64,000 bases of DNA from Candidatus Endobugula sp. (GTDB lineage: Bacteria > Pseudomonadota > Gammaproteobacteria > Pseudomonadales > Cellvibrionaceae). The first letter of the stretch is position 1. Each line of letters starts with the position of its first letter. The stretch spans positions 1 through 64,000 of the forward strand of contig JAHDEM010000002.1 of NCBI GenBank assembly GCA_020628895.1, in the 5' to 3' direction. A model generated the notes under the pieces. The model saw only the letters and a program-made list of their open reading frames with translations, did no database searches and had not been told where the DNA came from. Both the position numbers and the translations under genes were made by a program. Shown piece by piece: positions 49,487-61,166 of this stretch.

Positions 49487-49536
49487 TGTTTGTGTCTTTG
49501 GGTGAGCAATCTCCCCCTTAAGCAAGGTAAATTGTC

Positions 49537-49998
49537 ATGTCGTCTGTGCAAGAGAAATTGCACGATCTTATTGCTCCTGTAGTGGAAGCGTTAGATTGTG
49601 AGCTTTGGGGCTTGGAATACATTACGCAGGGTCGTCAGGCGACATTGCGTATTTTTATAGAAAAAGATGCTGAAAAAGGTGTTGGCTTAAAGGATTGTGA
49701 AAAAGTGAGTCGCCAAGTAAGTAGTGTGTTAGACGTGGAAGACCCTATTACGGGTCATTATACGCTAGAGGTGTCTTCCCCTGGAATGGATCGACCACTA
49801 TTTACTTTGGATCACTATACACGTTCTATAGGACAGCAGGTTGCTGTGAAACTGAGTCGTAAGTTTGAAGACCGTAAAAAATTTACTGGGGTCATCGCAT
49901 CAATAGAAGGTGATGAAGTGGTTCTGCGAGTAGATGAGGAAGAATACTTGCTCCCCATCGAATTAATAGAAAAAGCGAATATTGTCCCTACATTTTAA
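49537..49998 (+). CDS. rimP: Ribosome maturation factor RimP
   Basis: LEYITQGRQATLRIFIEKD; upstream of nusA. Confidence 0.96.
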   Translation: MSSVQEKLHDLIAPVVEALDCELWGLEYITQGRQATLRIFIEKDAEKGVGLKDCEKVSRQVSSVLDVEDPITGHYTLEVSSPGMDRPLFTLDHYTRSIGQQVAVKLSRKFEDRKKFTGVIASIEGDEVVLRVDEEEYLLPIELIEKANIVPTF

Positions 49999-50092
49999 TA
50001 CGCCGATATAGGGTAAAAATGTAAGCAGTATTTATTGGATAAAACTTTCTGTGGTATGTAGTTAAAAAAGAAAAGGGTTAAGAGGCGCAACT

Positions 50093-51592
50093 ATGGGCAA
50101 AGAAATATTGTTAGTCGCTGAAGCAGTGTCTAATGAAAAAGGTGTTGATGCGGAAATTATTTTTGGCGCATTAGAATTAGCATTAGCCACAGCGACTAAG
50201 AAACGTTACGACGAAGATTCCACCATTGTAGTGAATATTGATCGTAAAACGGGTGACTACGAAACTTTCCGTAGTTGGGAAGTTGTCGATGACGATACCT
50301 TAGCACTATTAGGTACTCAGTTCACAACAGAAGAAGCCATGGAACAAGATCCTGACTTAAAGCCAGGTGATGTATTTACCCAACAGGTAGAAAATGTTGA
50401 TTTTGGCCGTATTGCGGCACAAACGGCTAAACAAGTTATCGTTCAGAAAGTACGTGAAGCCGAGCGAGAGCAAATTGTTGATGAATACCGAGAAAAGATC
50501 GGTGAGCTCATTAGCGGTACGGTTAAAAAAGTGACCCGTGACAATATTATTGTTGACCTAGGGAATAATGCTGAAGGTTTATTACCTAGGGAAGAACTGG
50601 TAGGTCGAGAAATTTATCGCATGGGTGATCGTATACGTGCGATGTTAATGGAAGTGCGTAGTGAAATGCGTGGTCCTCAGCTATATCTTAGTCGCGCTAG
50701 CTCAGAAATGCTGATTGAACTTTTCCGCATAGAAGTGCCAGAAATCGCAGAAGATGTGATCGAGCTAAAAGGTGCAGCTCGAGACCCAGGTTCACGTGCA
50801 AAGATTGCAGTCACCACTAATGATGGTCGTATCGATCCTGTTGGTGCTTGTGTTGGTATGCGCGGTGCTCGTGTTCAAGCAGTCTCTAACGAACTGGCTA
50901 ATGAGCGTATCGATATTATCCTTTGGGACGATAATCCAGCTCAGTTTGTCATTAATGCCATGGCTCCTGCAGAAATCGAGTCAATCGTCGTTGATGAAGA
51001 TGCCGGCTCTATGGATGTGGCGGTAGCTGAAGATAATTTAGCTATGGCTATTGGACGTGGTGGTCAGAATGTTCGCTTGGCATCTGAACTAACCCAGTGG
51101 GACGTGAATGTTATGAGCGTCGAGCAATGGGAAGAAAAACAACAGCAAGAAATGGGTGGACAGGTTGATTTGTTTATTCAAGCCCTTGATGTTGATGAAG
51201 ATATTGCTGGTGTACTTGTTGAAGAAGGCTTCAGTAGTCTTGAAGAAGTGGCTTATGTTCCACTAGATGAAATGTTAGCTATTGAAGGCTTTGATGAGGA
51301 TATTGCTAACGAACTGCGTTCTCGCGCGAAAGATGCATTATTAACAAAAGCATTAGCTTCTGAAGAGAAACTTGAAGGTGAAGAACCAGCGGAAGACCTT
51401 TTAACAATGGAAGGAATGGACAACGTATTGGCATCGGTGTTGGCAAAACGCGGTGTAGTAACTATGGAAGACTTGGCTGAACAAGCCGTAGACGAGTTGC
51501 TTGATATTGACGGTATGACAGAAGAGCGAGCGGCAGCGTTAATTATGAAAGCCCGTGAGCCTTGGTTCGCGCCTAATGAAGCTAGTGAGTAA
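50093..51592 (+). CDS. nusA: Transcription termination/antitermination factor NusA
   Basis: [20 protein letters not shown]1/KH regions; C-terminal repeats. Confidence 0.98.
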   Translation: MGKEILLVAEAVSNEKGVDAEIIFGALELALATATKKRYDEDSTIVVNIDRKTGDYETFRSWEVVDDDTLALLGTQFTTEEAMEQDPDLKPGDVFTQQVENVDFGRIAAQTAKQVIVQKVREAEREQIVDEYREKIGELISGTVKKVTRDNIIVDLGNNAEGLLPREELVGREIYRMGDRIRAMLMEVRSEMRGPQLYLSRASSEMLIELFRIEVPEIAEDVIELKGAARDPGSRAKIAVTTNDGRIDPVGACVGMRGARVQAVSNELANERIDIILWDDNPAQFVINAMAPAEIESIVVDEDAGSMDVAVAEDNLAMAIGRGGQNVRLASELTQWDVNVMSVEQWEEKQQQEMGGQVDLFIQALDVDEDIAGVLVEEGFSSLEEVAYVPLDEMLAIEGFDEDIANELRSRAKDALLTKALASEEKLEGEEPAEDLLTMEGMDNVLASVLAKRGVVTMEDLAEQAVDELLDIDGMTEERAAALIMKAREPWFAPNEASE

Positions 51593-51612
51593 TTGATTAT
51601 TGAGGAAATAAA

Positions 51613-54312
51613 ATGGCAGATGTAACAGTTAGTGATCTAGCTAAACTAGTCGGTGCTTCAGTTGATCGGTTGCTCGGACAAATGAAAGACGCTGGTCTAT
51701 CACATACTTCTCCGGATGCGTTAGTGTCTGATGAAGAGAAAAAAGTACTACTAGTATTCTTGAAAACCAGCCATGGTGAAGAAGAAAGTAGTGCACCCAA
51801 GAAAATTACCTTAAAGCGTAAAACGACAAGTACGTTGAAAACAGGTAGTGGTTCTGCTCGTAAAACGGTTAATGTTGAGGTGCGTAAAAAACGCACGTAT
51901 GTGAAACGTGAAATAGAAGCACCAGAACCAGAAGACGTAGTTCCAGTTCAAGACGTTGAACCTGAAGTAGAAGCTGTATCTACAGAAGCCGAAGTAGTGG
52001 AAACCCCAATAGAGCCTGAAGTGGTTGTTGAGGATAATACTGAGGAAGTTGCTGTTGAGCCCATTGAAAATGTTGTAGAGCCAGAAGTGGCTGAATCGGA
52101 AGAGCCAAAGAAGGCCCAGCGAGTGAAGTCAGTATTGGTAGATGATATTGAATTAAAACGCCAAGCTGCGTCTCAAGCTAGACAACGCTCAGAAGCTGAA
52201 AGTAAGTCTAAACATGAAGCATTGCTAGCGAAAAAAGCCGCTGAAAAGGAAAAACAAAAGCAAAACGAAGAGCTTGATCCCAAGCAAAAGCAAGCGGCAA
52301 TAGAAGCAGAAGCTTTAAAAGCTCAGCAGGAAGAAGAAAAAGGCAAACACGGGCGTAAGAAAGAAAAAAGCTCTGAGTTTGCGGAAGAAGCGCCTCGCAA
52401 AACCAAAGTTGTGCGTAAAGGGACTGGACCTAAAAAGACGAGCAGTAAAGTAGATCTATCCCGACTATCGGACGATTACGAAGATGAGACGATTGTTCGT
52501 CGAAGAAGTCATCGCCCTTCAAAATCCAACAGTCATGGTTTTAAAAAGCCAACGGTGAAAATGGTTCACGAAGTGCAAATTCCTGAAATGATATCTATTC
52601 CTGACCTTGCTCAAGGAATGAATATTAAAGCCTCTGCCTTGATTAAGGAATTAATCAAAATGGGAGTGATGGCAACCATTAACGAACCGCTAGATCAAGA
52701 ATCAGCACAATTAGTAGTTGAAGAGCTTGGGCATACACCCGTATTAGTTAGCGGCAATGCGTTAGAAGAAAAGTTAGAACAAGATCTAACAACGGTAGGT
52801 GACCAAGTTGCTCGTGCACCAGTGGTCACTGTAATGGGACACGTTGATCATGGTAAAACCTCGCTCCTAGATTATATCCGTAAAGCGAAAGTCGCTGCAG
52901 GCGAAGCTGGTGGTATTACTCAGCATATTGGTGCGTACCGAGTGCAGACAGACTTGGGTGAAATTACTTTCTTAGATACACCTGGACATGCTGCTTTTAC
53001 GGCTATGCGAGCTCGCGGTGCGCAATGTACAGATGTTGTGATTCTTGTTGTGGCAGCTGACGATGGTGTGATGCCTCAGACAGAGGAAGCCATTTTGCAT
53101 GCTCGTGCTGCAGGCGTACCTCTGGTTGTTGCGGTGAATAAATGCGATAAAGAAACGGCTGACCCTGACCGTGTTAAAAACGAGTTAGTGGCTAAAGAAG
53201 TGATTCCTGATGACTGGGGTGGTGACACTCAGTTTATTAACGTATCAGCTCATACTGGTGAAGGTATTGAGCAACTGCTGGAAGCTGTTTCTTTACAAGC
53301 GGAATTGCAAGAACTTACAGCAGTGAAAGATGCTGCAGGTAAAGGGGTTGTTGTTGAGTCTCGAGTTGATAAAGGTCGCGGTGTGGTCGCTACTGTATTG
53401 GTGCAAAACGGCACATTATCCCGTGGTGATGTATTGCTTGCAGGACAAAGCTTTGGTCGTGTAAGAGCAATGACGAATGAATTAGGTCAAGCAGTCGAGG
53501 CTGCTGGTCCATCTACCCCTGTAGAATTGTTAGGTCTCGATACTGCGCCAGCAGCGGGTGATGAGTTTGTTGTGGTGCCTGATGAACGACGTGCTCGTGA
53601 AGTGGCAGAGCATCGTGCTGAACGTGAGCGTCAAGATAAATTAAAACGTCACCAAGCGGCTAAATTAGAAAATATGTTTGCCAGCGTAGGTGAAGGTGAG
53701 AAGAAAATACTCACAGTGATTGTTAAAACTGATGTTCGTGGTTCGCTCGAAGCGATTATCGCTGCATTAGCTGATATTGGTAACGACGAAGTACAAGTGA
53801 ATGTTATTTCCTCTGGTGTCGGTGGTATTACTGGCAATGATGTGAATCTAGCCTTAACTTCTAACGCCATCGTTATCGGTTTTAATGTTCGTGCAGACGG
53901 GACGGCTAGAAAATTGGCCGAGGCTGAGTCGATAGAAATTCGTTACTACAGCATTATTTATCAACTGCTTGATGATGTGAAAAGTGCCTTAGAAGGTATG
54001 TTGTCACCAGAGTTACGTGAAGAGATTGTGGGCATTGCGGATGTTCGTGAAGTCTTTAACTCGCCTAAGTACGGTCAGATTGCGGGAAGTATGGTGGTCG
54101 AAGGGACAGTTTATCGTAATGAGCCCATTCGTGTGTTGCGTGACAGTGTTGTCATCTATCAAGGTGAACTTGAGTCTTTACGTCGATTTAAAGACGATGT
54201 TAACGAAGTGCGTAATGGTATGGAGTGCGGCATCGGTGTGAAAGATTATGACGTGAAAGTAGGCGATCAAATTGAGGTTTATAAAGTCACAGAAGTTAAG
54301 CGTGCTTTATAA
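51613..54312 (+). CDS. infB: Translation initiation factor IF-2
   Basis: [38 protein letters not shown]. Confidence 0.99.
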   Translation: MADVTVSDLAKLVGASVDRLLGQMKDAGLSHTSPDALVSDEEKKVLLVFLKTSHGEEESSAPKKITLKRKTTSTLKTGSGSARKTVNVEVRKKRTYVKREIEAPEPEDVVPVQDVEPEVEAVSTEAEVVETPIEPEVVVEDNTEEVAVEPIENVVEPEVAESEEPKKAQRVKSVLVDDIELKRQAASQARQRSEAESKSKHEALLAKKAAEKEKQKQNEELDPKQKQAAIEAEALKAQQEEEKGKHGRKKEKSSEFAEEAPRKTKVVRKGTGPKKTSSKVDLSRLSDDYEDETIVRRRSHRPSKSNSHGFKKPTVKMVHEVQIPEMISIPDLAQGMNIKASALIKELIKMGVMATINEPLDQESAQLVVEELGHTPVLVSGNALEEKLEQDLTTVGDQVARAPVVTVMGHVDHGKTSLLDYIRKAKVAAGEAGGITQHIGAYRVQTDLGEITFLDTPGHAAFTAMRARGAQCTDVVILVVAADDGVMPQTEEAILHARAAGVPLVVAVNKCDKETADPDRVKNELVAKEVIPDDWGGDTQFINVSAHTGEGIEQLLEAVSLQAELQELTAVKDAAGKGVVVESRVDKGRGVVATVLVQNGTLSRGDVLLAGQSFGRVRAMTNELGQAVEAAGPSTPVELLGLDTAPAAGDEFVVVPDERRAREVAEHRAERERQDKLKRHQAAKLENMFASVGEGEKKILTVIVKTDVRGSLEAIIAALADIGNDEVQVNVISSGVGGITGNDVNLALTSNAIVIGFNVRADGTARKLAEAESIEIRYYSIIYQLLDDVKSALEGMLSPELREEIVGIADVREVFNSPKYGQIAGSMVVEGTVYRNEPIRVLRDSVVIYQGELESLRRFKDDVNEVRNGMECGIGVKDYDVKVGDQIEVYKVTEVKRAL

Positions 54313-54496
54313 GTCATGTTGAGTTTGCCATCTAGCGGCTAGATGGCAAGGTATCTAGGTGGTAATAACGTATAAAGGATTAGCTGCTTTAGCTATCGAT
54401 ATGATGTAAATCATCAATTCAAACCTATAGCAGTCTTTGTTTTAACAATACGTTCTTAATCACCTATGTTAAGAGTTTTGATATTGAGACCTTTTA

Positions 54497-54883
54497 ATGG
54501 CAAGAGAATTTGCACGTACTGATAGAATTGCTGATGCGATTCAACGTATTTTAGCTACGACTATTGCTCAAGAAGTGCGTGATCCACGTGTTGGTATGGT
54601 GAATATTAACGATGTTAATGTGACCCGTGACATGTCCTACGCAAAAGTCTATGTGACCTTCGTTGGACGTGACTCAGAAGAAGAAAGCCAAGCTGCTGCG
54701 GATGCACTGAATCACGCTGCTGGTTTTCTAAGAAGTATCGTTGCAAGAGAGCTCGATATTCGCGTTACCCCAAGGCTGCAGTTTTTTTATGATAAAACAT
54801 CAGTAAAAGGGCAGAAGCTATCGAATCTGATTGATAAAGCAATTGCTCAGGATGATGCACACTCGACTGATCGAGAAGATTAA
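54497..54883 (+). CDS. rbfA: Ribosome-binding factor A
   Basis: FARTDRIADAIQRILATTIAQEVRDPRVGMV. Confidence 0.97.
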   Translation: MAREFARTDRIADAIQRILATTIAQEVRDPRVGMVNINDVNVTRDMSYAKVYVTFVGRDSEEESQAAADALNHAAGFLRSIVARELDIRVTPRLQFFYDKTSVKGQKLSNLIDKAIAQDDAHSTDRED

Positions 54884-54931
54884 TTAGGTGTGTGTTAGTC
54901 CAAATTAGAAAGAAAGATATAGAGAGTACTT

Positions 54932-55873
54932 GTGGGAAGACGACCTAAATGGGGGAGACCCTTAGATGGCGTTCTGCTGTTAAATAAAGACACCGGAATG
55001 ACGTCAAATGATGCATTACAACGAGCAAAACGATTATTTTTTGCCAATAAAGCTGGCCATACTGGCAGTCTCGATCCTTTAGCAACAGGAGTACTACCTA
55101 TTTGCTTTGGTGAGGCGACAAAGTTTTCCCAGTATTTGTTAGATGCAGACAAACGTTACAGTAGTACCTTTCGTTTAGGAGTAGTGACAGAAACGGGTGA
55201 CTGCGACGGCGAGACTGTAGATATCAGCGATGCTAGCCATATTACTTTGGATAACATTCTAAATGCATTGCCGCAGTTTACAGGAGTAATTCGACAAGTA
55301 CCGTCCATGTATTCGGCCTTAAAATACCAAGGTAAACCTTTGTATAAATGGGCAAGAGAAGGTGTAGAGGTTCCTCGAGAAGCCAGAGAAATTACGGTTT
55401 ATAAGTACGAAGTGACCGATTTTCGTACTAATGGAGCTCATCCTGAGGTCGACGTAGATGTACATTGTAGTAAAGGAACCTATATTCGTTCGTTGGCTGA
55501 AGATCTAGGAAAACTCTTGGGTGTAGGAGCTCATGTTTCGCGCTTACATAGAAGCATGGCTGGGCCATTTGAGCAGGATAATAGTATTAGCCTGCAGGAG
55601 TTAGTTGAATTGAGAGGTGATAAAGAAGCCGATGTGCTTGATCACCTCCTATTACCAACAGACTCTCCCGTGGAAAGTATGGCAAAAGTACTCATATCTG
55701 AAGAAATGGGAGATTACTTTAAACAGGGACAAGCGGTAATGAGTACGCAGGCCTATCGTTATGCCGAAGAAGGTGGTATGGTGCGCGTCTGTTTGGACTC
55801 TGGTGCCTTTTTAGGGGTTGCAGAGCTAATAGAAGGCCAATTAGCGCCTAAAAGAGTGGTTGTTAGTCGCTAA
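54932..55873 (+). CDS. truB: tRNA pseudouridine(55) synthase TruB
   Basis: LDGVLLLNKDTGMTSNDALQ, AGHTGSLDPLATGVLPICFGEATKFS. Confidence 0.98.
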   Translation: MGRRPKWGRPLDGVLLLNKDTGMTSNDALQRAKRLFFANKAGHTGSLDPLATGVLPICFGEATKFSQYLLDADKRYSSTFRLGVVTETGDCDGETVDISDASHITLDNILNALPQFTGVIRQVPSMYSALKYQGKPLYKWAREGVEVPREAREITVYKYEVTDFRTNGAHPEVDVDVHCSKGTYIRSLAEDLGKLLGVGAHVSRLHRSMAGPFEQDNSISLQELVELRGDKEADVLDHLLLPTDSPVESMAKVLISEEMGDYFKQGQAVMSTQAYRYAEEGGMVRVCLDSGAFLGVAELIEGQLAPKRVVVSR

Positions 55874-55919
55874 AAGAGATTTGACCTACCTGTAAATATG
55901 CACGGGTAGGCCAATAAAA

Positions 55920-56048
55920 GGATAAGTTGGGTCAGGGAAGTGGAATAAATGGGGTCAGAGTAAAGTTTTCTAACACAGTGTATATCATTGTATAAATTCT
56001 TGAAAAGTTTACTCTGACCCCATTTATTCGCTCTGACCCCACTTATCC
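55920..56048. repeat. MITE/REP-like nested inverted repeat, copy A
   Basis: GGATAAGTTGGGTCAG...GAATAAATGGGGTCAGAGTAAA---TTTACTCTGACCCCATTTATTC...CTGACCCCACTTATCC. Confidence 0.88.
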
Positions 56049-56075
56049 AGCATATTAACTAATGAGGAAAATACT

Positions 56076-56345
56076 ATGGCACTAAGTGCAGAAGAAAAAG
56101 CAAGCATTGTTCAAGATAACCAACGTGAAGCGGGCGATACAGGTTCTCCTGAAGTTCAGGTCGCGTTGTTAACAGCGAATATCAATAAGCTGCAAGAACA
56201 CTTTTCGGATCACAAACAAGACCACCATTCTCGTCGTGGTTTGATCCGTATGGTAAATCAGCGTCGTAAGTTGCTGGACTACCTGAAAGGTAAAGATGTT
56301 GAGCGTTATGCCAGCCTTATCAAAAAGTTAGGCTTACGTCGTTAA
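56076..56345 (+). CDS. rpsO: 30S ribosomal protein S15
   Basis: [24 protein letters not shown]...[19 protein letters not shown]. Confidence 0.99.
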   Translation: MALSAEEKASIVQDNQREAGDTGSPEVQVALLTANINKLQEHFSDHKQDHHSRRGLIRMVNQRRKLLDYLKGKDVERYASLIKKLGLRR

Positions 56346-56355
56346 GCAATAACTC

Positions 56356-56387
56356 AAAGTGCCCGCTTCTGCGGGCACTTTCATTTT
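56356..56387 (+). terminator. rpsO terminator
   Basis: AAAGTGCCCGCTTCTGCGGGCACTTTCATTTT. Confidence 0.85.
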
Positions 56388-56406
56388 CTTCTATAGGCAA
56401 AGATTC

Positions 56407-56530
56407 GGAATAAATGGGGTCAGATAAGAATAAATGGGGTTAGAGTAAACTTTTCAGAAATGGATATAAATATTCATAGACTGTATAAGAAAACTTTACT
56501 CTGACCCCATTTATTCGATCCCATCTATTC
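56407..56530. repeat. MITE/REP-like inverted repeat, copy B (in pnp leader)
   Basis: GAATAAATGGGGTCAG...GAATAAATGGGGTTAGAGTAAAC---TTTACTCTGACCCCATTTATTCGATCCCATCTATTC. Confidence 0.88.
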
Positions 56531-56574
56531 ATAAACAAGATTTAAAGAAAATAGAAAACTGAAAGGATATATTT

Positions 56575-58809
56575 GTGAATCCAGTAATTAAAACATTTCA
56601 ATTTGGTGACGATACGGTCACTTTAGAAACGGGTCGCATTGCACGTCAGGCAACAGGTGCGGTGTTAGTTAGTATCGGTAAAACGCAGGTGCTGTGTACA
56701 GTAGTAGGTGCTAAAAGCGTCTCAGAAGGTCAAGACTTTTTCCCGTTGTCTGTTCACTATGTTGAGAAAGGGTATGCAGCAGGCAAAATCCCTGGTGGTT
56801 TTTTTAAGCGTGAAGCTCGCCCTAGTGAGAAGGAGACATTAACCTCTCGTTTGATTGACCGCCCAATACGCCCATTATTCCCTAACGGCTTTATGAACGA
56901 AGTTCAGGTCGTTTGTATGGTTGTATCATCAGATAATGACGTTGATCCTGATATTGCAGCAATGATTGGTACATCAGCGGCATTAGCCATTTCTGGCGTG
57001 CCATTTAATGGACCAATTGGTGGTGCTCGTGTGGGTTATACTCAAGAAAGGGGCTATATCTTAAACCCAGGCTATGCTGCTCTAGCGACTTCAGAGTTAG
57101 ATATGGTGGTTGCAGGAACTAAAGATGCTGTACTAATGGTGGAATCTGAAGCCAGTGAATTGCCAGAGGATATTATGTTAGGTGCTGTTTTATTTGCACA
57201 CCAAGAATATCAAGCCGTGATTCAAGCTGTGAGCGATTTAGCGGCTGATGCTGGCAAACCTCGTTGGGAGTGGCAAGCAGAAGAGGAAAACGTTGCTATT
57301 AAAACCGCGGTAACCGAACAATATGGTGCTGCTATTGCCGATGCTTATCGTATTACGGATAAAATGGAGCGTTATGGTCAATTAAATACATTGCGTGTTG
57401 TTGCTGTAGAAGCTTTGGCAAGTGATGAAATGTCAGAAGATGATATTAAAGCAGCATTTAGTAAGCTTGAGAAAAAGACGGTACGTGCCAGTGTGGTGGC
57501 TGGTGAGCCTCGTATAGACGGCCGTGATACCAAAACCGTTCGTCCTATCGATGTAGAAGTGGGTTTATTGGATAAAGCGCATGGGTCGTCTTTGTTTACT
57601 CGCGGAGAAACTCAAGCTTTAGTAGTGACCACATTAGGTAACGCACGTGATGCACAAATTATCGATGCCTTGGAAGGTGAGCGTCGTGACCCATTTATGC
57701 TGCACTATAACTTCCCTCCTTATTCTGTTGGTGAATGTGGTCGTATGGGTGGAACAGGCCGTCGTGAAATTGGTCATGGTCGTTTAGCTCGCAGAGGTGT
57801 AGCTGCCGTATTGCCTGACGAAGAAGCATTCCCATATACCATCCGAGTCGTGAGCGAGATTACAGAGTCCAATGGTTCTAGCTCTATGGCGTCAGTATGT
57901 GGTGCTAGTTTAGCTATGATGGATGCGGGTGTTCCTCTAAAAGCGCCAGTGGCTGGTATTGCTATGGGGCTGGTAAAAGAAGACGCAGGCTTTGCTGTTC
58001 TTACTGATATCTTGGGCGACGAAGACCATTTAGGTGACATGGACTTTAAAGTAGCGGGTACCGCAGCAGGTATTACTGCACTTCAAATGGATATTAAGAT
58101 CGAAGGTATTACTGAAGAAATTATGGAAATTGCACTTGAGCAAGCGCTTCAAGCTCGTTTACATATTCTTGCCGAAATGAATAAAGTCCTTGAAGCTTCT
58201 CGTTCAGAGGTGTCGGATAATGCTCCACGTTTTGAAACGATCAAAGTTGATCCAGATAAAATTCGTGACATTATTGGTAAAGGTGGCGCAACTATTCGTT
58301 CTATCACAGAGGAAACAGGTGCCTCAGTTGATATTGATGATCAAGGCCTTGTGAAAGTTTACGCTGCTGATAGTGATTCGTTACAAGCAGCAATGAATAA
58401 AATTGGCGAAATCACAGCGGAAGCTGAAGTAGGCGCTATTTACGAAGGCGTTGTTGCTCGTATCGTAGACTTCGGTGCATTTGTAACTTTCTTACCTGGC
58501 AAAGATGGTTTAGTACATATTTCACAAATTGCTGAAGAGCGTGTGAATAAAGTGACAGATTATTTAGAAGAAGGTCAAACCGTTAAAGTTAAATGTTTGG
58601 ATGTTGATCAGCGCGGCAGAATTAAATTGTCAATTAAGGAAGCTATGGCTGAGCTTAATCCTCCAGCGGAAGTTGAAGAGCCATCAGGCAATGTTGATGC
58701 TGAACCAGCGTCTGTCGCGGCGGAAGATTCAACAGACAGTCAAGTTTTGACGCCAAACTCAACTATTGAATTAGATGATCAAGCAGTAGAAGAAAAAAGC
58801 GAATCATAA
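56575..58809 (+). CDS. pnp: Polyribonucleotide nucleotidyltransferase
   Basis: [41 protein letters not shown] (KH); S1 domain. Confidence 0.99.
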   Translation: MNPVIKTFQFGDDTVTLETGRIARQATGAVLVSIGKTQVLCTVVGAKSVSEGQDFFPLSVHYVEKGYAAGKIPGGFFKREARPSEKETLTSRLIDRPIRPLFPNGFMNEVQVVCMVVSSDNDVDPDIAAMIGTSAALAISGVPFNGPIGGARVGYTQERGYILNPGYAALATSELDMVVAGTKDAVLMVESEASELPEDIMLGAVLFAHQEYQAVIQAVSDLAADAGKPRWEWQAEEENVAIKTAVTEQYGAAIADAYRITDKMERYGQLNTLRVVAVEALASDEMSEDDIKAAFSKLEKKTVRASVVAGEPRIDGRDTKTVRPIDVEVGLLDKAHGSSLFTRGETQALVVTTLGNARDAQIIDALEGERRDPFMLHYNFPPYSVGECGRMGGTGRREIGHGRLARRGVAAVLPDEEAFPYTIRVVSEITESNGSSSMASVCGASLAMMDAGVPLKAPVAGIAMGLVKEDAGFAVLTDILGDEDHLGDMDFKVAGTAAGITALQMDIKIEGITEEIMEIALEQALQARLHILAEMNKVLEASRSEVSDNAPRFETIKVDPDKIRDIIGKGGATIRSITEETGASVDIDDQGLVKVYAADSDSLQAAMNKIGEITAEAEVGAIYEGVVARIVDFGAFVTFLPGKDGLVHISQIAEERVNKVTDYLEEGQTVKVKCLDVDQRGRIKLSIKEAMAELNPPAEVEEPSGNVDAEPASVAAEDSTDSQVLTPNSTIELDDQAVEEKSES

Positions 58810-58837
58810 TTCATAAACTTGTCATACAAATATCACC

Positions 58838-58869
58838 TTAAAAGCCGAGAATATTCTCGGCTTTTTTTT
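58838..58869 (+). terminator. pnp terminator
   Basis: AAAAGCCGAGAATATTCTCGGCTTTTTTTT. Confidence 0.9.
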
Positions 58870-59035
58870 ATCTTTTAAATGCCAAACAATAATACTTAAC
58901 CTATATAAATCCCCTTATTATTACAGGTGGTATTGTTATTAATGGGTGCACTTGCTAGACTCGTTGCGTTGTTACGCATTTCTAAGATAAAAATAAAATT
59001 TTCATAAAAAACATCTTGTCAGAGGGATATTTGTC

Positions 59036-61129
59036 ATGGCTACTTTCTTTCAGCAAATTTTTGCTGCACTTTTTTATTTGTTAAAAAATATAAGGCTGTT
59101 GATAGGCATTATTATTATTTTAATGATTGTGTCACTCATCATTGGTAAAACATACCAACACTGGGATAAAGACCCTGATCGTGGAGCTATTGGAATTGAA
59201 AATGGTGCGTTTGGCGACAGCTATTCGACTCCGGTTTATCTCGACCAAGGTTGGTCAAAAGCTGACAGTTTATGGTTTTATAATACGACTCAAGGTTCTG
59301 GTTTATTGCCCTATGATTTTTTTGTTGTATTAGAAGATGCCAATTCTGAAGAGCTATTTCGCTCTAACGAGAATGTTGATAAATATCGATACTTGCCTCA
59401 GAAGCCGACTTTCTTTAATCCTGATGGCTTGCCTGTAGGTTTTGTAAAAGATACTTATAAAAAGAAAGATTATTTGGGTTACACCTGTGCAGCATGTCAT
59501 ACCAGCCAAGTTAATTTTGAAGGAAAAGGTATACGCATCGATGGTGGTCCTGCGATGGCCGATATGGTGGGTTTCCTAACAGGGCTTGAAAAAGCGATGC
59601 AGGCGACTTTAGACGATGAGGATAAAAAGCAACGCTTCATCGATAATGTGATGGCGTTGAATAACGACTTTTCTAAACCAGAAAAAATTATTTCAAGTTT
59701 AGATGAGTGGACAAAAACGGTTCGCTTATATAATACTGTCAACCACAGTCATATCGATTATGGATATGCACGTTTAGATGCATTCGGACGTATTTACAAT
59801 CGTGTGCTTCAGCATATGATTAACAAGCCGCAATTAAAAAATGCTATGCAGCTAGTCACATCTGCATCAGGTAAGCGAATTTTAACGGATGCTGAAATTG
59901 ATAAAGTGTTAGAGGGTATCGGCGAGAATATTATTGTCGATAAACAATTTGCTTTAGTCATAGAACGTTTAGCATCAAAAGAGCCAGGCTATCCTGGTTT
60001 AAATCAACGTAATCTATTACGCGTTCGTAATGCTGTCTTTAACGAGCCCAATGCGCCAACCAGTTATCCATTTCTATGGGATATTGCACAGTCAGATTAC
60101 GTACAATGGAATGGTGTCGCTAACAACTCAGGTGTTGGACCTTTAGGACGTAACACCGGTGAAGTGATTGGTGTTTTCGGTATTCTAGATTGGACTTCCC
60201 AAGAAAAAGACGGCTTTAGTTTGTCGGCTTATATCACAGGACAAAAAAATCTAACTAATCAAATTGATTTCACTTCATCTATTGATTTAACTAATTTACG
60301 TCGTTTGGAATCTCACCTAAAAAGTTTGAAGTCTCCCGTATGGCCAGAAGATATTCTTGGTCAGATTGATCAAGAAAAAGCACAGCGTGGACAAGTAATT
60401 TATGCGGAATATTGCCAGTCTTGTCATGAAGTGATTGATCGTGATAACTGGAATCGCATAGTGGTTGCCAAAATGTCTGACGTTACTTTTATCGGTACAG
60501 ACTCTGCCACTGCGTCTAATGGCGTTGTTTATAGCGGTAAGTCAGGACACTTAAAACATACTGTGCAAGCAGTTGATGTGGGTGATTTATTTATCGAAGA
60601 AGATGCGCCAGTTATTCAAACGCTGACTTCTGCGACAAAAGGCGTTATTGCAACACCTGACCCAGACAAAATGTTTATCCGCCGTTGGTTAGATCGTCTA
60701 TATGATATTGGTGCATCATTCTTTGATAATACAATGCCAAACACCATAAAAAGTGGTAATTATAAAGCGGATACGACTTCTGAGCCTTACAACTCTCTAC
60801 TAGCTTATAAGGGACGTTCGTTAAATGGTATATGGGCAACAGCACCTTATTTACATAATGGATCAGTACCCACCTTATACGATTTACTATTACCGCAAGA
60901 GCAGCGCCCTGCTGAGTTTATGGTAGGTAGTCGAGAGTTTGACCCTGTGAAAGTGGGTTTCCGTTCTGAAGGTTATGATGGTTTTAAATTTACCACTTTT
61001 CGTTTAGGAGACAAGAATACTGGGCATGAGTACGGAGCAGGTCGAACGCCGCAAATGGACGGTACCTTATTACCGGCATTAAGCGAAGAAGAGCGTTGGG
61101 ATTTGATTGAATATATCAAAACGCTTTAG
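59036..61129 (+). CDS. Membrane-anchored diheme c-type cytochrome (CcP/MauG/RoxA-like)
   Basis: Two CxxCH motifs: GYTCAACHTSQ and YCQSCHEVID; N-terminal TM. Confidence 0.8.
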   Translation: MATFFQQIFAALFYLLKNIRLLIGIIIILMIVSLIIGKTYQHWDKDPDRGAIGIENGAFGDSYSTPVYLDQGWSKADSLWFYNTTQGSGLLPYDFFVVLEDANSEELFRSNENVDKYRYLPQKPTFFNPDGLPVGFVKDTYKKKDYLGYTCAACHTSQVNFEGKGIRIDGGPAMADMVGFLTGLEKAMQATLDDEDKKQRFIDNVMALNNDFSKPEKIISSLDEWTKTVRLYNTVNHSHIDYGYARLDAFGRIYNRVLQHMINKPQLKNAMQLVTSASGKRILTDAEIDKVLEGIGENIIVDKQFALVIERLASKEPGYPGLNQRNLLRVRNAVFNEPNAPTSYPFLWDIAQSDYVQWNGVANNSGVGPLGRNTGEVIGVFGILDWTSQEKDGFSLSAYITGQKNLTNQIDFTSSIDLTNLRRLESHLKSLKSPVWPEDILGQIDQEKAQRGQVIYAEYCQSCHEVIDRDNWNRIVVAKMSDVTFIGTDSATASNGVVYSGKSGHLKHTVQAVDVGDLFIEEDAPVIQTLTSATKGVIATPDPDKMFIRRWLDRLYDIGASFFDNTMPNTIKSGNYKADTTSEPYNSLLAYKGRSLNGIWATAPYLHNGSVPTLYDLLLPQEQRPAEFMVGSREFDPVKVGFRSEGYDGFKFTTFRLGDKNTGHEYGAGRTPQMDGTLLPALSEEERWDLIEYIKTL

Positions 61130-61166
61130 TTCATAGCGCAAACATTCTTCTATAGGGGAAAAGGAT

